From Diabrotica undecimpunctata (lineage: Eukaryota; Arthropoda; Insecta; Coleoptera; Chrysomelidae), in NCBI RefSeq assembly GCF_040954645.1, contig NC_092806.1, positions 79,357,141 through 79,421,140 on the forward strand: 64,000 nt of DNA, read 5' to 3'. The translations under genes were made by a program, and so were the position numbers. Shown here in pieces: positions 53,578 through 63,179 of this stretch. A model generated the notes under the pieces. It ran no database searches and was not told the origin of the DNA. It saw only the letters and a list, made by a program, of their open reading frames with translations. Each line of letters opens with the position of its first letter. The stretch's first letter is position 1.

Positions 53578-54885
53578 ATGTCGACCACAAGGAGTCAAAG
53601 CAAAACGCAAGAAAGGAAAGAGGATAAGATAGAAGAGGAAACAATTATTGATGAAGGATCGGATAATGAAGGAAATGCTACAATAATAGAGGAAAGAAAA
53701 GAACCATCAGGAATAGATAAAATATTACAACTAATGCAACTCCAGTCACTAAAAATGGATAGAAATCAACAAGAAACAAAACAAACAATAGAACTAAATA
53801 ACAGAAATATAGAGCAGCGTTTGGAAAACTATGAACAGGAAATTAAAGGATGTGTTGAGGGGATAAAGAAAGAACTGATACAACAGATAGAAGAAATAAC
53901 CCTAAAGAATGCAAAACAAGAGACAGAGATTAAAGATATCCAAAATACAATGAAGGAGATACAAAATTGCCAGAAAAAGGAACTAGAGATGCAGAGAGAA
54001 GAAATAGAAACTAAAATGAAGGATATTAAGACTGTCCAGAAAAAGGAATTAGAAAAATTAGAAACAAAATTTGAAAACGTTTTACAAGAAGACATGCGAG
54101 AAATAGAAAGAAAAATGGAGGAAATCAAAAAGGAACAAAATTCCGGGGAAAGAAGGGAAATGGTTATCCATGGAACAAGTGAGGTAAAAATACAGTTTGG
54201 CGGGCACGTAAAAAAATTACACCCAGTAATTTTCATCAACAATTTAAAAAAGAAAGTACGACATATCGGTAATTTCGAAACAGCAAAGGAAACGATAAGG
54301 AACCATCTTAAAGATGAGGCAAGTTTATGGTTTGATAGCAAAGAAGAAGAATTGCAAACTTGGCAAACATTTGAACAAAAATTTCTGAATTATTTCTGGG
54401 GGAAAATACAACAGATAGAGATAAACAAAGAATTACAAAATGGGAGATACCAGGATAGTATAGGTATATCAGAAAAAACATATGCCCTACAACTATACAA
54501 CAATGCAAGACACTTACATTACAACTATTCGTCCGAACAGCTAGTGGAACTAATAGCCAGACATTTTGAAGATACCTTAGAAGATCACATAACCCTACAA
54601 AACTACAAAGATATTGACAGTTTATGTCAATTCTTACAAATACGAGAAGCAAAATTTAGAGAAAGAAAAATGAGGAGAACGCAAGAAAATTATAGACAAC
54701 GAGAAAATCAAGACTATAGAGATAGAGGACAAAACTTTAGGAGAGAGTACACAAGAAGAGAATTTGTCCCGAGGAGGGAAAACGAAAGTAGAAACGTATC
54801 TAAATACCATCCCGAGCACTGTAACGAAAGAGACCCCAGAATATATAATGAAGGGTATAATGCCACTAAGACCATGGGAAGATAG
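53578..54885 (+). CDS. gag: Gypsy-type Gag
   Basis: From the ATG at 53578 (MSTTRSQSKTQERKEDKIEE) the frame gives 435 residues. The frame is open upstream to 53398, but that part looks like translated leader. Residues about 40-180 are a long charged coiled coil (KKELEMQREEIETKMKDIKT). A retrotransposon capsid domain follows with FINNLKKKVRHIGNFETAKE, HLKDEASLWFDS, FEQKFLNYFWG and LQLYNNARHLHYNYS. The C-terminal part is basic (RRTQENYRQRENQDYRDRGQ). No zinc knuckle is left, and the frame ends shortly after the deletion junction near 54780. The protein would assemble virus-like particles. Confidence 0.85.
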   Translation: MSTTRSQSKTQERKEDKIEEETIIDEGSDNEGNATIIEERKEPSGIDKILQLMQLQSLKMDRNQQETKQTIELNNRNIEQRLENYEQEIKGCVEGIKKELIQQIEEITLKNAKQETEIKDIQNTMKEIQNCQKKELEMQREEIETKMKDIKTVQKKELEKLETKFENVLQEDMREIERKMEEIKKEQNSGERREMVIHGTSEVKIQFGGHVKKLHPVIFINNLKKKVRHIGNFETAKETIRNHLKDEASLWFDSKEEELQTWQTFEQKFLNYFWGKIQQIEINKELQNGRYQDSIGISEKTYALQLYNNARHLHYNYSSEQLVELIARHFEDTLEDHITLQNYKDIDSLCQFLQIREAKFRERKMRRTQENYRQRENQDYRDRGQNFRREYTRREFVPRRENESRNVSKYHPEHCNERDPRIYNEGYNATKTMGR

Positions 54886-55204
54886 AGAACAAAAGGAATA
54901 CACACAGATAATGGAAAATGTGCAGAGTAGATTGCGGAGAGCAAACGAAAAATATATCCAGAGGCAAGACCAAAATAGAAAAAGAAGACCAGTTACTTTC
55001 AAAAAAGGTGAGAAGGTTATGGTGAGAGCATTGCGCGTGTCCAACATACCTAGCAACGTGTGCGGAAAGTTAATGCCTGCTTTTGAGGGTCCGTACATAG
55101 TAAACAATGAGAATGGGATAAATAGTTATGAGTTGAAGCACATAGAATCAGACAAGATTAGGGGAATTTATAATATCAACGATGTTTACAAATATTATGA
55201 ATAA
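54764..55204 (+). pseudogene. Integrase C-terminal stub
   Basis: Open frame of 146 codons, in a different frame from gag. From about residue 10 it reads LNTIPSTVTKETPEYIMKGI, then RRANEKYIQRQDQNRKRR, FKKGEKVMVRAL and KLMPAFEGPYIV, ending YNINDVYKYYE. This is the end of a Ty3/Gypsy integrase, after the catalytic core. The junction between gag and this stub, near 54780, replaces all of protease, RT, RNase H and the DDE core. It probably has no independent expression. Confidence 0.8.
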
Positions 55205-55265
55205 AATGCTGGTATTGTTTTTGCATAGAGAAAAATCCCTGCATAATTCAGTAATTTTTATCATA

Positions 55266-55281
55266 TGCAAAGGCGGGGATT
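55266..55281 (+). promoter_or_regulatory. Polypurine tract
   Basis: GCAAAGGCGGGGATT immediately before the 3' LTR, the usual priming site for plus-strand synthesis. Confidence 0.8.
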
Positions 55282-56607
55282 TGTCATACTTTTTCTTTCC
55301 CAACCAAAGAAAAATAAATAAAATATCCATCGGAATAAAATTTTAAGAAATCATTATAAACAAAAATGTATATATTAATTTAAGATAAGATTTAGTGTAG
55401 ATAAGAATAGAAATTTGTTTGGCAAACGACCTGTTTCCGTTGCAAACAAAATTATCAAAAAACCTTTGTTTAGAATTAGAAGACATTTTACCTGCAAGTT
55501 AATAATCTTTTCATTGTTTGTATAGTCGAGTATTAAATGACCATATTTTAATCTTTTGAAATATGTATAAATGATGTATTGAAAAAAAACCAATTTTAAA
55601 GTAAGCTATTTAGTTTTCTCTGAAACCGAAATTAGGCTTTTCCAAAATCATGATAAACACAATTTAAGCTTTTTGATTGGACGGTCGTTTTTAAAATGGG
55701 AATTTGGTGAGTCGATCATGAGAGAGGAGAAGTTAGTCATATTTTGGTCATCGAAAGGAAACAGTCGTTTTTCTCAAGATAGGGTGTGGTTCGTGAGTTT
55801 GGATACCGGCGTAACGAAAAGAAGTGAATAGTTTGAAGAAGGAGATAACAAGTAGATTAAAAGAGGTCCTTGTATCTACCGTGGGCATTTTATAAAGTAT
55901 ATGTGAAAGTATTCTTACGGCATCAAGTTGACAAAAGGAGGTCCTGGTGTCATAAATAAATAGCGGAGTTTGGAGAAGTAAATCAGGTGTTTTTTGTGTA
56001 GTCTGCAGGAGGTTTGCAGAGACGTTCAGAAGGAGCCGAGGTGCCAAAGAGGGGAGATCACATCTTTGAGGAGACTGGACTTTTCTGGGTATGTTCCAAC
56101 ATACAACTCAAAAAGAAAATAAACTGTAAGTATTTGTACAATTGAATTTTATATCTGTGAAGGATCGTTTCGACATCATGGTCATTAGCATTCAAATTTA
56201 AGAACTGAGGTTTTGTTAGGCTAATCAAAAGTTTAAAGTTTTGTGGTTTCTTTTTTTAAGTAAAGAAAATTTTAAGTAAAATTGGGTTTTCACGTAATAT
56301 AAATGTATGTAGCTTTATAATCTTATCATAATAATTTGATTTATTTTCTTGTATGCTGATTGATAAGATAACGACAAAATTTCATAATTGTTTTATTCGT
56401 TCATATAAAATAAAGAAACGTAAATCTTTGTAATATAATATATTTGTATTATTATCCTTTCTTCTCTCCCGATAAAAGACAACTAGAAAATCTTTTGAAT
56501 CCATCGAACACAGGTAATATAAGAATTATTTTACTTTTGATAACAGATAAGCTATAATGTTTTTATTGGCTCAATAAACTAAGTTTGAACTCAAAATAAA
56601 CAATCAT

Positions 56608-56611
<4 letters not shown>
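55282..56611 (+). repeat. 3' LTR
   Basis: 1330 bp, nearly identical to the 5' LTR, ending CATAACA against (TA)n. Substitutions seen include TAAGTA for TAAGTG near 56127, TTTCATAATT for TTTAATAATT near 56380 and TAATGTTTT for TAATTTTTT near 56558. Confidence 0.95.
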
Positions 56612-57156
<545 letters not shown>

Positions 57157-58912
57157 TTATTGTTCTTCCATCTCAAAATCTAACTCGCCCGAGAACCCCT
57201 CAATATCATCTATAATGTCAGTACTTTTTAAACTTTTATAAAATGGTAGACAGTCTTTTGGAATCAAGTAAAACATTGACTTAAGGTCTCAAAGATCACT
57301 TTTGACAAATATTTTAAAAGGCTCTGATTTTTGTGCTTAAATAATTTTAAACTGCAACCAGTTTACTTGTTCACCTTTAGTGCTCTTTTTACGATTTATT
57401 ACAGATTCCTCTAATTTTTTACTAGAAACAAAATCTTCCTTCATCATTCGTTCCACAATAAATTTATTTTTCTTCCTGCAGCTTTTAATGACTTCAATAT
57501 AATCATTAGGAACATACAGCCTTTGCTGTAGTTTAAGGCTTGATTCTACATCAGAAAAATCAGCATCATTTTTTAATAAGCTATGTCCAGGAACTAAGAA
57601 ATGTTGAGTAATATCTTCCAACGTTGGATGATCCTCTAAAATTGTCTTTAGTAGTAAAGCAATTTTTATATTCCTATTTTGTCCGCCACAGGAGTCGGAC
57701 CACAGGTTGACATGTTTGGTTCCTTGTGGTACTCTTTCAAGGATGTGCTTCCTCAAACATGAACCTATTTCTTGGGCTCCTCGTCCAGCATCTCCTTCTA
57801 CCCAAGTGTAACAATAACCTTTGTTCTTTGAATCGTGAATTCCACAGTTATAGAACCATAACTGTCTTTTGTATAAAACTATATTAGTTGGCACTCTGGG
57901 TAGAGGCAGAATTTTCTCCAAATCGAATGATATACACTCAGTGTTTTCATCATTTTTTGCTAACTCAAACTGCTTGTTCATTAGCTCTCTTGCATATTTT
58001 GCCATATCTAAATGATTATTATGTTTTTCTTCGGCTTGAATTTGTTGTTCATTCGAGGTAGAACTCTTTTCAATAATAAGACGGTCACATACATTACATG
58101 TGTCTTTTTTTAACTGTTTTCTTTTTAAATTAAATTTATCGTAAAATATTTGTTTGTATAGCGCCATAGATACTGGCTTCTCGTGTTCTTCAGACTATAA
58201 TTTAAACATCAATGGGAGGATGGTGTCGGGATTTAGATATTCCGCTGTTGTTGTAGACCTGCAGTAATGAGAAACATATCTAGGAAATTTAGAAATATGA
58301 TTGACAATTTCTTCGATTTTAGCATCATTTAATTTGTTGTGACCTCCAGCATTTCCTCGGCCATCTATCACACAACCTTGATTTTTTTTTTTTTTGTTTA
58401 GTGCTACATTTATCGAGCAGCTGGATATCTGTAAAGTTGGCATGAATAGCTGTTTGCAAACTTTTTGGTTCATTAGTTAGTATTCTCTAGTACTTGTCTT
58501 CTTGTTAGAGCCCTTGACTCGTTTTTTTTTAATTTGCACTTCTTTAATCATTTTTTGAAGTAAGAGGCACCTACCCTCGTATGAGCCAGCTTTATAAAAA
58601 TTATTAAATAATTTTTTTTTTTTTTTTTTTTTTTTTTTGAAAAAAGTCTTTTTCATTATTAATATGCAACTTCTAATAAAAATAGTGTTACGTTTTTCCG
58701 AATTATTTTAAATTAGCTATTATGTATAATAGTTTTAGATGTAAAAGCCATTATGAAAAATAAAAACCGCACATAATTACTTTTATAAAAACATAACCTA
58801 CACATTTTTACAGAAATTAGTATAAGGATTAAATCAGTTTCTTACCTCTACAGCATTTATTGACTGTTGTGCTAGAAGTAGTATCTTCTGTCCTCTTGAT
58901 ATATTATTCATT
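57157..58912 (-). pseudogene. Orphan DDE-like transposase pseudogene
   Basis: A candidate first exon (58846-58912) reads MNNISRGQKILLLAQQSINA and ends at a GTAAG donor. The main exon (from about 58590) runs in one frame to 57157 but has stops at 58477 (TAA), 58192 (TAG), 57334 (TAA) and about 57280 (TGA). Readable blocks are MNQKVCKQLFMPTLQIS, GGHNKLNDAKIEEIVNHISK, FPRYVSHYCRS, KKDTCNVCDRL, ISFDLEKILPLPRVPTN, LWFYNCGIHD, TWVEGDAGRGAQEIGSCLRK, NLWSDSCGGQNRN, HFLVPGHSLLKNDADFSDVE and PFKIFVKSDL. The SFDL, SDSCGGQN and D.DF..VE blocks look like an RNase H-fold DDE triad, which is my inference. The family occurs widely in arthropod repeats, but I cannot name its superfamily. Confidence 0.7.
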
Positions 58913-59039
58913 ATAATAATTAAAAATAACCACAAATCTCTTTATAATAATAACGACAAAAACTTTACACAGAAGTTATTACATATGTCACAGTACAAGT
59001 TACCGTATTCTGTGGGTTGTTATTTTGCAATTAAAGACC
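58913..59039. other. 5' flank of transposase pseudogene
   Basis: Upstream region on the minus strand. AT-rich, likely promoter and leader of the transposon gene. Confidence 0.4.
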
Positions 59040-59310
59040 AAGCGACCACTTTGGTCTACGAATGCCAAACGTTGTGGTTCTTAGTCTACGATTGCTTTAT
59101 ATAAAGTCGTTTGATCTACGATTGCAAAATTCAAAATGGTAGATAGGTTTATTGGCGCTTAGGTTTTTCAACGATAGAAGGAATCTCCTTAGCCGAATTG
59201 ATTTGGAATTTTTTCTACACGAAGTTTGAACCTTTGACCACAAGAGGGCATCGATATCTCCATATATTAAATTGTGGCGCTTAGTCTACCATTGCATAAC
59301 ACGATCCAAT
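59040..59310 (-). repeat. Subterminal repeats of the orphan transposon
   Basis: GTCTACGAATGCC, GTCTACGATTGC, ATCTACGATTGC and GTCTACCATTGC occur near 59053, 59092, 59127 and 59286. Repeated short motifs at one end of a transposon often bind its transposase. They lie about 130-400 bases upstream of the first exon, which supports a 5' terminus near 59310. Confidence 0.6.
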
Positions 59311-59344
59311 TATCAGCTGTGATATTTCGGTTGCTACCAAAGAG

Positions 59345-60294
59345 CGGTTAAGCTAAGCGCAACGCACCTTGTGTAGGCTTTAGGAATTTTTTGTACTCGT
59401 CATTGTTACCAAATCCGTCTGAGTCTTTTCCGCTGTAGATATAAGCATTATACAAATAACTATTACGTGCATCCGTAAGACACTGTATTTTGAGTCCGTA
59501 TTTAGCCGGTTTGTTTTAAATCGGCATTTACCTCGAAAACTTACAAGCATTTCATCCATTGTCGCAGATTGACTAAGTCCGTATACACTTTAACAATTTT
59601 CTATAAAGGTATTGAATATAAATGAAATATCTACTCTTCTTTTTTGCGTTCCTCTCTGTCTTTAGGATTGTCGAATCGGATAGTAAGTAAAAGAACAGCA
59701 AATCTTGTTTTGCTCATGATTGCTTTGAAGATTTCTCTTCCAGTTCCATCTGTTGCAAATAAACGGTCTATATTTTCGTGAATGGAGTTGAAAATGGCAG
59801 AGTAAACAAGGAGTCCCAAAAATGCTCTTAACTCAATAACATCCATTTCTCTAAGATGATGGATAGAACTAGCAGAATATTTCTCACGCATAATTTTGTG
59901 TTTTATTCTGCTCAATATGTTGTAGAATGTTATCACTAAACAACATATTCCAAGCAGACAAGGGTATTGCAGCATCGCCGAGCATTTTTGCCTTTGTTTT
60001 TAGAATTGGCACTTTTATGACAATGTTGTGTTTACGTGTTTGAGATGAGGGGATAACTTCTGGTGTACACCACCTGTGTGGATTTTTACCATAAACATAG
60101 GTTTTGTCACTATCACTTACTGCTAATTCATCACAATCTGCAGGCTCGTCAGAATCAGAAAATTCCGAACATGTATTGTGTTCAGATTCAATGTTATGGT
60201 CTTCTAAAATATCGTCTACATCACAGTCACTATCACATTCCTCATTGTACAACTTTAAAAGAGCTGTCTTATAATCGTCATCGCTGAAACGCAC
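59345..60294 (-). pseudogene. piggyBac transposase, N-terminal and early core
   Basis: Starts MRFSDDDYKTALLKLYNEEC with a long acidic region (DSDCDVDDILEDHN). It continues to PLSAWNMLFSDNILQHIEQN, then in the next frame KIMREKYSASSIHHLREMDV, IELRAFLGLLVYSAIF, LFATDGTGREIFKAIMSKTR and IRFDNPKDREE. A further broken segment reads ATMDEMLVSFRGKCRF (the DEML first-catalytic block) and, in other frames, YNAYIYSGKDSDGFG. Frameshifts occur near 59940, 59635 and 59480. The second and third catalytic Asp and the cysteine-rich end are absent. Confidence 0.85.
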
Positions 60295-60568
60295 TCGTTT
60301 TGATGACCCGGATATAATTTCTAAAAATGCACGACATACAAAAAAGTCACACCAACAGTCCGGCGTCGTCTGAGGAACTACTCTAGACCTAATTGTTGCG
60401 ATAACTTTTTAGGAACTGAGAGAAACTTGTCACAAATACACCCACTTGTCAAGCTCCAATAGTTTAAGGATTAGATAGAAGGACATGCCTGTGGGCGGTG
60501 ACAATTTCCAATAAAATATAATTAAAAATATGGAATCGTCTGTCAGACGAGACCGGACCAGTTAAGGG
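59345..60568 (-). mobile_element. piggyBac element, 3'-truncated
   Basis: The minus strand carries a piggyBac terminal repeat at its 5' end and transposase remnants to about 59345. The right end abuts TTAA (60569-60572). The 3' part after the first catalytic region is missing, replaced by the flank of the orphan transposon. Confidence 0.75.
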
Positions 60569-60572
60569 TTAA
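60525..60572 (-). repeat. piggyBac 5' terminal repeat and TTAA site
   Basis: On the minus strand TTAACCCTTAACTGGTCCGG, followed by TCTCGTCTGACAGACG, an internal palindrome. TTAA is the obligatory piggyBac target duplication. Confidence 0.8.
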
Positions 60573-61144
60573 CTATATTTGGATCATTGCAAAGCCATTT
60601 TCGTAACTCAAACCCCGAATCACCCAAAATTTTCGAAATATCTTTTTGTATCTTTATTATTTCCTCTTTTGAATCTGAGCAAATCGTCTATATAGTCTCA
60701 CTTGATTATATTTGATGCTAATGGATAATCATGCTTATTATCTTCAGCAGCTTGTATAAAACTTTTAACAGCCAGATACGGCGCAGATGCGGTACCGTAT
60801 GTAACAGTATTTAACTTATAACATTTTAATTCCTCCTTTGAGTCTGTACGCCAAATAATTTTTTGAAATTGACAATCATCTTCGTCTACCATAACTTGAC
60901 GATACATTTTTGAGATATCACTGCTTATTACTTACTTGCGTAGACGAAACCTTAGGAGAATTAAAAATATATCTTGTTGAAGAGATGGACCTATATACTG
61001 CACATCATTTATAGACAGACCTGAACTTGATTTTGCAGAACCATCAAAGACTACTCGACATTTAGTCGTCAAACTAGACTGTTTTACCACAGCATGATGC
61101 GGTAAAAAATATCCGTTATCATTGTTAAAATCCGTTTCAGACAT
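60573..61144 (-). pseudogene. BEL/Pao reverse transcriptase
   Basis: The minus strand reads GYFLPHHAVVKQSSLTTKCR, VVFDGSAKSSSGLSINDV, PSLQQDIFLILLRFRL. After a break it gives MYRQVMVDEDDCQFQKIIWR, YGTASAPYLAVKSFIQ and, in another frame, YIDDLL, the catalytic YxDD block. These are the standard BEL/Pao RT words. A stop near 60930 and a shift near 60695 inactivate it. It ends at the TTAA of the piggyBac insertion. Confidence 0.88.
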
Positions 61145-61232
61145 AAGTCCTTATTCTACATATATACTCATTCATAAAATTAACATATATATTTTTCAAA
61201 TCTGTATTTTTGTTTAAACGTTTTTCCAATAA

Positions 61233-62080
61233 TTAAAATCTATGCAATGTCATAGTTTTAGAAACCCCTAATTCAATTTTTGTATCCTTAAATGGGATTT
61301 TAACTACATATCTTCCCGAACAATCCTTTTTAACCGTTTCCTTAAAATAATTTTTGCAAAACATTTCTTCGTTTGAATATATTTTCTTTTGCGAACCCAT
61401 TTCTTTAACTTCCCAGAACTTTACTACTTGATTATTTATTGAATCATTATTAGTATCATTATAAGTATTAACATTAAAAAATGTAAGAGAATTTTTATGC
61501 TCATTATCCAACCAAATTCTGTATTTTGCAAAATTGGCATATTTGGACTCAAAGTTTTTCTAGTTGATAACAAAACAGACCAAAATATACTCGATCCTAG
61601 CAATAAATCTATATCATTAGACACATTAAAATCTGGATCTGCCAACTTTAAACCTAAGGGAATTTTTAAATCATTTTTATTAAAAGACCTAATCGGTAAC
61701 TTTCCCGTAATATTGGGAATAACCAAACAATGAGTTTCCATAGTGAAATCTCCTTCGCAAGAACTTAGTGTGACAATAGCTTTATTATTAATTTTTGCTA
61801 GCGCCTCTCCAACACCCTTGACCAAATGTTCTACCCTTTGACATTTTAAATCTAAAAATTTACAAATTTTCTCACTAACAAAATTACTCTAAGAACCGCT
61901 GTCCAGTAATCCACGGCAAACAATCGATTTATTTCCATTTACAATGCGAATTAAGACCGTCAATAATAAAACCTCAGAAATCTCATAAGAGCTGACAAGG
62001 CAGTTGGAAACGTGAAGAGCAGAACTTAGACGACGCTGACCGCTGTCTGAGCGTTCAATACAGTTGTCCATATTTTGATT
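61233..62080 (-). pseudogene. BEL/Pao protease and linker
   Basis: From 62071 the minus strand reads VLLLTVLIRIVNGNKSIVCR and GLLDSGS, the protease active-site DSG. From 61825, in another frame, come IPLGLKLADPDFNVSNDIDL, LLGSSIFWSVL and ILQNTEFGWIMS. From 61511 come KFWEVKEMGSQKKIYSNEEM and GRYVVKIPFKDTKIELG. This order (DSGSxSN, LADPxFNxxxxIDLLxG, GWIxSG, FWExEE, GRYxVxLPF) is diagnostic of BEL/Pao. Three or more frame breaks are present. Confidence 0.88.
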
Positions 62081-62232
62081 AGATTTTATTTGATGTTGAT
62101 TCGGATCAATTCAATCAGTAGTAGCCATATTTCTAGAAACATTATTTGTGTTGTAATGACTTAAATGCAATAATGAATTATGCAACTTATTTTATACATT
62201 TTTGTAGCTTGCATTTCCATGTTGGATGTGAA

Positions 62233-62460
62233 TTACTTAAACAATTTAAACACAAAATTTAATCTTTTAGCAGCCGAGATTCTGTCATTTACATTTAATT
62301 TTAGAAATGCATCGCAATTATATATCGGATGATCTTTTTGACAAAAGTAACATTTGACATTGGAATATCCTTCAATAGAAGCAAAACTTCGAGAACTTAC
62401 ATTGCGAACCTTTGCTTTATTATTTGTATAACCAGAAGATATTTGAAGCTTCTCCAACAT
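62233..62460 (-). pseudogene. BEL/Pao Gag C-terminal zinc knuckle
   Basis: 75 codons with VKCYFCQKDHPIYNCDAFLK, a CX2CX4HX4C knuckle, then RISAAKRLNF. This is the typical end of BEL/Pao Gag. The capsid part upstream is deleted. Confidence 0.8.
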
Positions 62461-62517
62461 TTCACATTTCTCTTTTAAAAATTTATTTAAATAATGTTTA
62501 GTCTATTTGAAAGTTGT

Positions 62518-62692
62518 TGTTGCAACATATTATGGGCATTTTTCCAAAATGTTAGGGTGGGTTGGGACTTATTTATTTCGATGAGGCCTCATAATCAAGA
62601 TCGAACTTCAGGTAAGTTCGTTTGATCTTAAGATTATATTCGGCCTCATCTCATAAATAAATAAATTGTAGATGTTTATAGTCGTTACAACA
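62518..62692 (-). repeat. BEL/Pao LTR (175 bp)
   Basis: On the minus strand it starts TGTTGTAACGAC and ends ATATGTTGCAACA. Inside, ATGAGGCC...GATCGAAC at 62580 pairs with GTTCG..GATC...GGCCTCAT ending 62649, forming a hairpin of about 70 bases. The TG...CA ends and its position before the BEL gag support an LTR. It lies within or next to DIRS sequence (62900-64000). Confidence 0.65.
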
Positions 62693-62899
62693 ACTTTATT
62701 ATAATAATGCCCAACATATTATATGTTCCTAAAATGTAAAGTTCGTATCTAAAAATGCCCTGAGGCAATTAGTTAACACATTACATAACATAATCCAACC
62801 TTAAACTAAATGTTCTAATATTCTAAAATCCTTACAAATATTATAGTACTTAACATAAATCAGGTTCTTTTTATCTATTTAAAATTGTATTGCAAATTC
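62693..62899. other. Spacer between BEL LTR and DIRS recombinase
   Basis: AT-rich, no gene. GCCCAACATATTATATGTTC near 62708 echoes the LTR end. Confidence 0.4.
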
Positions 62900-63178
62900 T
62901 TTATTAAACCTAAGGGCCTATTATAAAATTTCGCAAGTTTCTTAGAATTTTTCGTCCCACCTGCCGCCTACTTATAGTGTCAAAACTGACCCTTTTCATA
63001 GTTGCCGCAGATGTTGCGACGTGGCGTGTGCTATGTGCTTTAAACCACAAATACTATGTTTAAACTGACTTATATCCAGGCCACTCTGTTGTAGAATAAA
63101 TTTGATCCATCTACCAATAGTTTGTGGAGTGGCCTTATGAAAAGGTTTCTTATGAGTCAGTCATAAAGTTCTGCATGA
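62900..63178 (-). pseudogene. DIRS-type tyrosine recombinase C-terminal part
   Basis: The minus strand reads LTHKKPFHKATPQTIGRWIK, FILQQSGLDISQFKHSI, and in broken frames LKHIAHATSQHLRQ and GGRWDEKF. The order resembles the R..R..Y catalytic region of DIRS-type integrases (TISRWIK, HSTR..A.S.A., GW). The canonical HxxR box is decayed. The region between RT and recombinase is deleted, since only a few bases separate it from RT thumb sequence. Confidence 0.7.
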
Positions 63179-63179
63179 T

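Larger units (their letters stand above)
51871..56611 (+). mobile_element. Young Gypsy-type LTR element lacking most of pol
   Basis: Two LTRs (51871-53211, 1341 bp, and 55282-56611, 1330 bp) differ by three substitutions and two indels (8 and 3 bp) that I can find. The order is LTR, primer binding site (53214), gag, a stub of integrase C-terminus, polypurine tract and LTR. Protease, RT, RNase H and most of integrase are missing, so it depends on a full-length relative. It is inserted in a (TA)n tract. Confidence 0.93.
60573..62517 (-). mobile_element. BEL/Pao retrotransposon, truncated
   Basis: On the minus strand, after its LTR (62518-62692), come a zinc knuckle, aspartic protease, linker and RT. 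The series is cut at 60572 by the piggyBac insertion. Most of gag is deleted, since only about 60 bases separate the LTR from the knuckle region. RNase H and integrase are not in the window. Confidence 0.85.

Noticed and set aside
53829..55107. Minus-strand open frames with membrane-like composition
   Set aside because: They are antisense to the gag coiled coil and integrase stub; the hydrophobic look comes from the reverse complement of Glu/Lys-rich codons.
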